DNA from: Gracilaria gracilis
Taxonomy: Eukaryota > Rhodophyta > Florideophyceae > Gracilariales > Gracilariaceae
Direction: 5' to 3'
DNA: 64,000 bases
Assembly (NCBI GenBank): GCA_030374805.1
Contig: JARGSG010000230.1
Location: 1 to 64,000, forward strand
Shown in pieces: positions 56,641 to 64,000 of the stretch. Positions within the stretch are counted from its first letter, which is position 1, and the number at the start of each line of letters is the position of its first letter. Position numbers and translations under genes: made by a program. The notes beneath the pieces were generated by a model that ran no database searches, had not been told where the DNA came from, and worked only from the letters and a program-made list of their open reading frames with translations.

Positions 56641-57729
56641 GCCGCTACCCTACGAGCAAGATGCAGGTCCCAAATATCGATCATAATGGTACTAACTACA
56701 GGCGGGAGAAAGGCGTGATTTTTAGGCCATTTATGTGCCAAATTATGGCCGAAAACACGCCAACTATTGTAGACCAGAAAAGAGCCAACTACTGTAGGCC
56801 CAAACCCACCCAAAATCTAATCGTAGTCTGGGCGATTTTTAAAACCCTCTGCTGCACCAAAAGCGACCGATCGGTGTCCAGTATATGGCTCGGAAAATAG
56901 GACCGAAGTGGCACGAATATGTACCGTGACCTGTCCCCAATACAGAATAGAAATGCAGCCCAGTAAAGATTCAAATTCTGCCCAAAAAAAGTCTTAAGGC
57001 GCCCCTGTGAAATGGCCAAAATTATGGCGGTATCAATCTTTATTACAGCCCAAACACCGACGGGCAATTGGCAAGAAACTTAGGGATAAATATACCAGTA
57101 TGCGCCCGATAAAAGCTTCCCTAAATTCTCATACTGCTATCTGAATCGTGGCAGAACCTAGTCGCAATACGTTCAAAAGAGAGACTAAGAAGTAGTCTGG
57201 AAACATACCCAGATGTGTTCACCATATTAATTAAATTTACTCTGCCAAAAGTGTTCAAGATCTGCACGGAAGACGTCCTATCTATTACGCTTTGATTAGA
57301 CCGAATAGAGGTCAAATGAAGCTGTAACAAGATCTACGAAGCCCGATCGTTCATTTACTGCTTGCCATTTTCCCCCTCAGGATCAATAACAACCGCGGTA
57401 TCAAAGGAGACAAATAAGTTGTTCGAAAGAAGACTTGATGCCCCAAAAAGGACCCCAAAACATGAACGCTGACATAAGAACGTGTAAATAGCTGCTTCTT
57501 AGTTCTCATTTGAGCCTCAGACGTTATCGAACCATAAGTGGTCTCCGTAGCCTACACTAACCAACAACAAGATTTGTACAGTACAGAGATCAATAAGCTA
57601 AAAGCGGTAGAGGATGGAATGAGAACACCATAGCAATACCAGAAATGAAAAACGGAGAGTGGAGGACAGAAAAGTACATCACTGTACAAACTGTTCATTT
57701 GGGGAGTCGCACCGTGAGAAAGCTCATGC
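56641..57729. other. Intergenic, nothing recognised
   Basis: About 1.1 kb of moderately AT-rich sequence after the truncated outer LTR element. No gene, terminal repeat or RNA was recognised. Confidence 0.4.
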
Positions 57730-58826
57730 TTACGCGGACCCACGTGGACTTGGACGGCGGAATGCAGACTTCCCTTTTGCTGGGCGTGTATTATCGCTGG
57801 GGCGCTTTGCGGTTCCTTTGAACTTCTTCGGATTGGAAGAGATGTCATCGCTCGTCTCGAAAACGGTACCATCTTCATATTCCTTGCGTGGGAATCGCTT
57901 ATCCGTGCGGTTACGTTTGAAGTTCTTGCATGTGAGTGAAATCCATGGCTCAGAATGATGAACATCAGAGTCGTGTTCATCATCACATACAAATCCGTCT
58001 TCATCTTCTAAGGTGTTTGAAGTGGCCCTGTGCTTCGATCCATTCAAGAGGGTGGTGAAAGTTTTTACAGATTCATCTCCATCATGACCCTGATGCTCCT
58101 CAATTTTGGAGCAGTCTACGCTGCCACCTTGAGAGTTGCAATCAGTACGATTAACCAATCTTCGCTTACGTTCTCCATCAGTTACTACCGAAGAACGTCG
58201 AAAGCCACCAGAACGGCTCTCCTTAGTTGGATTTGGACGCACGTTCCTTTCGACATCACGGATATTGTGGGCTTCACCAATATTGCGAGAAATGTTACGG
58301 TCGCATCTTACCGTGTTCTGCTCCACAGCAGGGCTCAGATCAGGCACGTCTTCCTGATCAGGCAAAGTCCCCAAATTCGTGGATTCAAGGTTGGAGTTGT
58401 TCACTGAATCTGTTCCGACTCGCGAGGTCTTTTGCTTCTCGTTTTTTTCGCAGCTTCCGCCTTTGACTTCTTATCACGTTGCATGGCTTCCTTGATAAAC
58501 TCGGTAACCGCCCAATAGTTTTGGGCTGCAGCAAGAGCTGGAAAGCTTTCCGTAACTCTCCGTTTCAGTTGTGCAAGCTGGTCTGAGTATTCGATTTTGA
58601 TGGATTTGAAAGTCTTCTCTCCTCTTGTGAGTCCAACCTTCTGAAGCAGGAACTGCCGGGTCAAGTCTTTTGCGGCATTCGCCATTTCCAGGTACACAGG
58701 ATAGTCTTCGGCTTGAACTGACGGGCCGGACATCGCTTCCCGGTAAAGCAGGTGGAATACCTGCCGAGCAGAAATGATTCCACCAGTTGGAATCCCACGA
58801 ACATCTGTTTCTTCGGTGTTCTCGGA
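57730..58826 (-). CDS. Unknown basic, probably nuclear protein; last exon
   Basis: The minus-strand frame enters at about 58826 right after a splice-acceptor-like tactaaactag (branch point and AG), reading SENTEETDVRGIPTGGIIS, ARQVFHLLYREAM; an internal ATG is at 58733. It ends at 58401, but a second frame overlapping over about 58404-58475 continues to 57730 and reads naturally. A run of seven T on the plus strand (58442-58448) inside the overlap is the likely place of a one-base slip or sequencing error. The N-terminal half is helical (ANAAKDLTRQFLLQK, ESFPALAAAQNYW); the C-terminal half is disordered and basic. No family is recognised. The upstream exon would be to the right, not identified. 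Confidence 0.5.
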
Positions 58827-60820
58827 ATGCTAGTTTAGTATGCTATATCGCTAGTTCTGAAAGTAAAAGTCCGAAAAATCTAGCATTTTTGCAGTTTGCG
58901 CTAGTTGGCAAAGCAAATTTTTTTTTTCGGAAACTACGTTTCCGTTCAGTGCAGTTCAAACTTCACCTACTGGAGTTGAAGGCTACTTTGCAGTTTCTCT
59001 GCCACCGTTTGTACCTTTACTTTACATTCACCACAGTTGTCAAAAACACTATAAAAAATTACGAACCCACCACTAGCGCTCCCCCATTCCAACCTTGCAT
59101 TCGGATCCTGAGTCTCAGCTTCCCTAAATTTCAAGTGGAAGAACTCCACCGGAACACTTTCTCCATTCTCATACGCCCTCCCAGCCCCAAACTGGCTCCC
59201 AACCCCTCCCAGCCTCTTCTCCTCTTTTTCCTCCAGTATGCGTTCCGCGGTTGGCACAACCGCCGGCGCACAACGAAACCCAACTAGTGGGGACCCACCC
59301 CGCGGCTGCCGTGGCACACACTTCCCCATTCACATTTATCATAACCCCACCTTTTCGCCTCTTTCTCAGCCGACTTCCCCCAACCCCCCCTCCATTCCCT
59401 TCTCCGCTCTTTCCCCTCACACGCTCACGGCCTACCAGAGAGCCTGGCGTCACCAGCGACCCTTTCCCTCTTCCTTCATCCCTCCTAGCGGCTCCTTCCC
59501 TCGCCAACTCCTTCACCTAAAACAACAACTAGCACGCCTTCTCCACCTGTCTCACTTGCGCCTATGACACCTCCACGCGGCCCCTCAGTCTCCTATTCCC
59601 CCTTCTAAGCTTCACCATCTCCCTCCCAACGCACTCTACCATCCCAATCACATGCCTTTCACTCCCCACTCCAGCCAACTTCATCGTTTTCCGAATCGTG
59701 GAAATCAAATCCATTGGCACCCCAATCTCCGACACACTCAGCACCACCCCTCCCATCTCACCCACCATCTCAGAAATCTAGTTATCCAAATGTTCCCTCA
59801 GATCTCCTCCAAGTCTCCTCAACCGCTCCTCAATCTCCGCCGCAAACATCCTCTCCGGTCCCCTATCCCCTCCACACCCATCACCCCCAGCTCCCCCCCC
59901 CCACCCCCAACTCCCTGCTTCTCCCCCTTTCAAACCTTGTCCTCTCTGGTAACTTCTTCCGTTGAAGCAGAGCCACTATATCATCGTCTTCAACTTACCC
60001 ATTCGCCTTATGAACCCCGAAATTGTCCCAAGTATGGCCCAAAGTTGGACCACAGTGGTACATTTAGGTTCAAAATTTGCTAGAAGTGCTTTTCAGGTAA
60101 AAAGAAGTCGGTCATGGGCAAAATTATATGGCCGAAGTTTGTCCAAAATAAGGGCAAAATGTGGGCATTAAGGTTCTGAGTGACAGTCATATTCTAACGC
60201 CAACACCATTTTCCACCCAGTTTTGAATGAATTTGCAGAATTGCGTACTAATTTCGTCCACATTTACGAAAGGTTTGAGACAATTTCGATGTTCATGGGG
60301 ATTCGACATCGCAGATATAAGCGGCGGTTCATGATAAGAGAGATAACCACAAGCGAGATGAACGCAACAGCTTCAGCACTTCTTCCCAATCCGCTCACCC
60401 GTGGCACTGTCGGCCACACAACCACTTGCGCTGCACAACCATTTGTACCCCATTCATGTTTACTCCAATTTCCCGCCATTCCGCACAATTTCCATTTTTT
60501 TCTTAGAAATCCCCCCACTTTCCCCACTTCTGTCCATACCAAATCCCATTGAAGCCCCCATGCTTACTTCACTGCATAACTTCTCATAAACACACTCTTC
60601 GGCTCTACCTCCACTACAGTCCTGCTGCCCATTTCTTTCCATAACTAATCATACAAATCCCCTTGTCCTCTGGAACACTTTTTTCATGACCAAAACAACA
60701 GCCCAGTCGTGTACTTAAAGCTTTCCCCACTCCATAGAATGTAGACCGCTTTCCTTACACAACTACCAGCACCCGACACCTTCCAACAGCCCATTCCTTC
60801 AATCAAACAAACTCATCGCA
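58827..60820. other. Intergenic or upstream exons, strongly pyrimidine-rich on plus strand
   Basis: From 59080 to 59940 the plus strand is C/T-rich and carries long open frames on both strands that look compositional. On the minus strand about 59870-59562 a helical, charged frame (MFAAEIEERLRRLGGDLREH, then MVGEMGGVVLSVSEIG) might be a decayed gene. From 60000 to 60820 nothing is convincing except a short hydrophobic minus-strand frame at 60264-60542. Confidence 0.35.
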
Positions 60821-61651
60821 ATGAGCTTCTATTCATCTTCCCTCCGCTCTACAATCATCACAGCTGTTGTCGTAGGTAAAGGCCGTATTGGCACCATGAT
60901 TTATAACAACGGTTCCCCTCGAGACACCTTTCTCTCTATCGAAGACTTCATTTCCGCAGATTGCCTTCCCCAAGGTCCAATCTTCTTCTGTGGCAGGAAC
61001 GACCTTCTCGAAAACGTAATTCTATCTTGTCCAGCACCACGAGCAGAAAATTTGGTCTTCATCCAAAATGATCACATTCTTTCCATCCTTTCCCAACACG
61101 AAATTGAGCACTACACACGAGCCGCTCTTTACATCGCCGTTCCCACTGTCGGCGTCTCCCCACAAGATGGTGTCACGCCTCTCTCTCCCAATGGTCTAAC
61201 CACAGCCACCGGAAAGTGAGCTTTGGCGATAGTTGAAAGCCTCTGAACCGCAGTTATTACTTGCAGTATCGTCGACGAAAACGCGGTTCCCAAGTCTTAC
61301 TTCCAAAAGCTAGTTTGGATCTCTTCCTTCGATCTCGTCGGTTCTTCATTTGGATTCGTTACCATGCATGAAGTGGCTACCGAGTACAAAATCATTGTCT
61401 CAACTATAATGAAGGAGCTTCTAGGGGTGCTCACCTTCAACACAGGACTCTCCTACAATATCCCGGCTATTGTGGAATCCATTCTGGAATACGGAAACAC
61501 CCTTACTACCTTCCCAGCCTCTTTCTCGGAGTATGATTTCAGAAATGCCTACTTTTATCTCACCTCCGCAGATGAACAAGTAGCCAAAAGGCAGGATCCT
61601 GCCCCTTTCCACACCAACTCTGACAGTGTTCTTGGAAATGACATTCTCTAG
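60821..61651 (+). CDS. NAD-binding, ketopantoate-reductase-like protein; two TGA codons in a 51-base segment
   Basis: The start is ATG 60821. An N-terminal Rossmann motif VVVGKGRIGTMIY is followed by GPIFFCGRNDLLENVI, NLVFIQNDHIL and ALYIAVPTVGVSPQDG, a pattern I recall from an NAD(P)-binding family in red algae and diatoms related to ketopantoate reductase. The same frame goes on to 61651 (YFQKLVWISSFDLVGSS, KIIVSTIMKELLGVL) but is cut by TGA at 61217-61219 and 61244-61246. Both lie in a segment 61216-61266 that starts GTGAGC and ends TTGCAG, is 51 bases long and keeps frame if removed. It could be a mini-intron. However, residues around the TGAs look like conserved family sequence, so a pseudogene is equally likely. 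Confidence 0.6.
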
Positions 61652-62192
61652 TAATTAGAACAAATTACAAACCTTATATTCCGTGCATACACACAAAATC
61701 CACTCAGCTCATGCAGATAAACCCATTTTTTTCATTTCTTTTTATGTTACCGGTCAAACAAATCATGTGTTCATATTTCATCTCAAGCCTCTATCAAGGT
61801 TAAACACAACAATACAGAACCTTTTTTAAAACTACTCATCTTCGCCATCTATTAGCGTCTGTTCTTCTTTGTAATCCCTATTTCTATTTTTATCATGGCC
61901 ACCTAACATCGCTTTGTTTTCATTTTCGTGCTCGTCCTCTCCATCCTATATATCTTCCATTCCACTTTCTTCCTCCGTTGTACCCCTCTCTCTTGTTCAC
62001 TACCTTCTACTTCATCATGGCCGCCCAATGTTAGTTTACAGTGTACACAGTGCGTATATCGTAATTTAGAGCATACTGGCGCACCGTTTACAAAGATAAA
62101 TTATGCTCATATCATCTATAGCACACTTGCACAACAATTATTAAGCAATACATATATAAATAAAGTTTCTGGCGGACTAATTTGAGCCTTAG
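61652..62192. other. Intergenic AT-rich 3' flank
   Basis: About 540 bases, T-rich, with no gene. It leads into the palindrome array. Confidence 0.45.
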
Positions 62193-62837
62193 GCAGCTGG
62201 CTGGGGTGGCGTGGCGCTTCATCGGTGCACCAATGAAGTGCCACGCCACCCTGGTCCGCGGTCCCAACGCCCCGTATGTGGCAAACGTGTTATGTTGGCA
62301 TACGTGGCACCACCAATGCGCCGTTTACAGCGGACCCGGGTGTCGTGGCGCTTCATCGGTGCACCGATGAAGCGCCACGCCAACCTGGACCGCTGTCCCG
62401 AAAAGCATTTATTTGTTTTCAACTCATTAAGACGACAGCCTGGGACAGCGATTGGAGGTGTCATGGCGCTTCATCGGTGCAACGACGAAGCGCCATAACA
62501 CCTTCGTCCGCTGTTACCAGCGCGTTGGAGGTGCCACGTGCGCCAGCACTTTACCTACATCATTCACGGCGCATGGACAGCGGGCCGGGATGCACCCCAG
62601 CTTCATCGCTCATAGCCTGTTGGCTGTGCCACGTATACCAGCAACCATGCTTCATCACTTACAGTGCGTTCGGACAGCGGGGTGGTGTGTTGTGGTACTT
62701 CATCGGTGCACCGATGAAGCCCCACGACACCTCCGTCCGCCGTCTCAGGCTGTGCTTAAAATTTTTTGGGACCGTGGACTGGGCGGGCATGGGCCATCGA
62801 TGTACCGATGAAGAGCCACGCTACCTCGGTCCGCTGT
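62193..62837. repeat. Array of about 70-bp palindromic units
   Basis: Five units centred on gtgcac-like points: 62193-62262, 62327-62396, 62445-62514, 62674-62743 and 62770-62837. Each runs from acagcgg on the left to ccgctgt on the right and has a core gcgcttcatcggtg and its complement. The core of the second unit, 62344-62379, is a perfect 36-base palindrome. The others are imperfect. Spacers between units also share pieces such as gttggcatacgtggcacc. The frames here are products of the repeat, not genes. Confidence 0.9.
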
Positions 62838-63260
62838 TCAGGGGACCCGGCCAACAAGAAATGATGGAATTCTTTTTCGGCATGGATAGCGGTCTGAAGC
62901 AGTACTGGGACTACATCGATGTGTCAATAGAGTTCTCTCTCGCTCCGGTCCACTTTGAGACTTTGCTGGTGTCTACTTCTGAGTATAGGCCGCGGGGTCG
63001 CCCACAGTGGGTCTTTATGAATTTTACGGGTTAGAATCCATAATAACTCCTTCCGCTGTCCAATTGACCTAGCAAAGTTGGTAGTATTTGATTGTCTTCT
63101 AGGTTCATGCTAACTCTTTTGCCGAACGAATTGAAGCCTGTGAATGAAAGAGTGGCACCATGAAAGTTCGGTGACATTCGCTTTGAGTGTGGGGTTTTGT
63201 ACACATAATAGTTGGATACTTAAACAGTAATTAGAGAGATTCGGTTATTCGCTACCTACC
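62838..63260. other. Flank of the palindrome array
   Basis: A plus-strand frame to 63034 (MMEFFFGMDSGLKQYWDYID, then FETLLVST) has a coding look after 62860 but no recognised family and no start of its own. Otherwise nothing is seen. Confidence 0.35.
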
Positions 63261-63446
63261 ATGACTGAAAGTGCTGATTTGGTGATAAAAGAAACTTTTT
63301 CTGGGTACATTACAACATGTTGTACCCCTCACAATGATAATGCACCAGAGCCCACGAATATCTCAAATAAAGGAGGATCTGTAGACAATAAAAACAGTGT
63401 GTATGCTGGCAGACGTCGGAAAATGATTGTTAAAGGAGCTTTATGA
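63261..63446 (+). CDS. Small unknown ORF
   Basis: Sixty-one residues from ATG 63261 (MTESADLVIKETFSGY, ending RRRKMIVKGAL). The context gtaccatg-like (ctaccatgact) would suit a eukaryotic start. It is unrecognised and may be a first exon or chance. Confidence 0.3.
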   Translation: MTESADLVIKETFSGYITTCCTPHNDNAPEPTNISNKGGSVDNKNSVYAGRRRKMIVKGAL

Positions 63447-64000
63447 AAGGTAGTACACGTAGTGAGAGTTTTAGATAATTTACAGACCGTAACAGGAAAA
63501 ATTTTTGCCACGTAGTGCAGTTGCCGTTGCACACTGTAATGCGTCCCTATGGGGTAGAGAGGCACCTACTTTGCAACTTTTCTTTTCTGCAATCCACTGA
63601 CAGTAGTGGGTAAGGGTCCGATCCACGAAATTAGTATTCCTCATCGACATCTAGATTCAAACGGTCGTTGAGTATATCTCTACTATGGGTTCACGGTGTT
63701 CGGACTCTTTTCACATTCCTCGATCGCCCCTGACGTTCCATACCTCCTAATTTTGTCACGACCGCTGGTACGTACGCCCACTTACAAGCTTCATTCCTAT
63801 TCCGACCGTACCATGCGACTACCGGCACGCTAGCCAACTAACCCACCAATCGGGTGTTTTGGAGTTGCGGGGATGGCGGTCGATTGTTTGAGGATGGAAT
63901 AACGGACGGAATGAAAGGATTGTCGAGCTGTATGTGAACGAAATACTATGGCGAATGCTTCCGTTCTGATTTCCTAGATTGCGACCAGCGTGATGAGCTT
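63447..64000. other. Intergenic to window end
   Basis: About 550 bases with no gene, tRNA or repeat recognised. Confidence 0.4.

Noticed and set aside
59080-59940. Long plus-strand Pro/Ser-rich reading frames
   Set aside because: Several frames on both strands are open at once because of the C/T-rich composition; no start context or domain supports them.
62344-62379. Intrinsic transcription terminator
   Set aside because: The stem is perfect but there is no T-run after it and it recurs as an array; bacterial-type termination does not apply here.
62193-62837. CRISPR array
   Set aside because: Units are palindromes with partly related spacers and drift in sequence; there are no constant direct repeats with unique spacers, no cas genes, and the DNA is eukaryotic.

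Overview
The window is eukaryotic nuclear DNA dominated by transposable elements of several classes, with a few host genes between them. Three things point to a red alga (Rhodophyta), most likely a florideophyte: host genes with few or no introns (one open frame runs 844 codons and another over 960), a captured fragment that reads like a plastid-lumen protein with a transit peptide but no ER signal, and dense LTR/LINE nesting. This is inference; a stramenopile alga is not excluded.

Layout. 1-7.6 kb: three nearly identical copies of one APE-type LINE stand head to tail, each later copy starting exactly at the A-tail of the one before. 7.6-16.1 kb: two Copia fossils with further 5'-truncated LINE copies, including two that are little more than an A-tail. 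16.1-20.0 kb: the 3' part of a chromodomain-bearing Ty3/Gypsy fossil with a long coding region on its antisense strand. 20.5-23.1 kb: a decayed piggyBac transposon with a small convergent companion ORF. 23.6-27.0 kb: a TATA-bearing promoter-like block, a Myb/SANT-like ORF, and an LTR fossil that carries a piece of a plastid-protein gene in antisense. 27.0-32.4 kb: an unknown ORF, a WD40 beta-propeller gene and an unknown disordered/coiled-coil gene. 33.6-34.3 kb: a PIF/Harbinger transposase fragment. 35.7-41.7 kb: two large convergent genes, a signal peptide-VWA-Cache-C-type lectin-TM receptor-like gene and a helical domain-pseudokinase-Sel1 repeat gene. 43.3-56.6 kb: a repeat remnant, then an LTR element whose 5' LTR is split by a structurally complete, coding-broken Gypsy chromovirus (44239-55649, 851-bp LTRs, 5-bp target duplication). 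57.7-58.8 kb: an unknown basic protein gene with a likely 3' splice site. 60.8-61.7 kb: a NAD-binding (ketopantoate-reductase-like) gene interrupted by a short stretch with two in-frame TGA codons. 62.2-62.8 kb: an array of about 70-bp near-perfect palindromes. The rest is intergenic.

The strongest leads are: the antisense coding region at the same place in two diverged Gypsy elements; the convergent pair of receptor-like and pseudokinase-Sel1 genes, which has the look of a surveillance or cell-death module but no proven role; the palindrome array; the piggyBac plus companion ORF; and LINE copies repeatedly landing in LINE A-tails. All statements come from reading the sequence; no database search was run.
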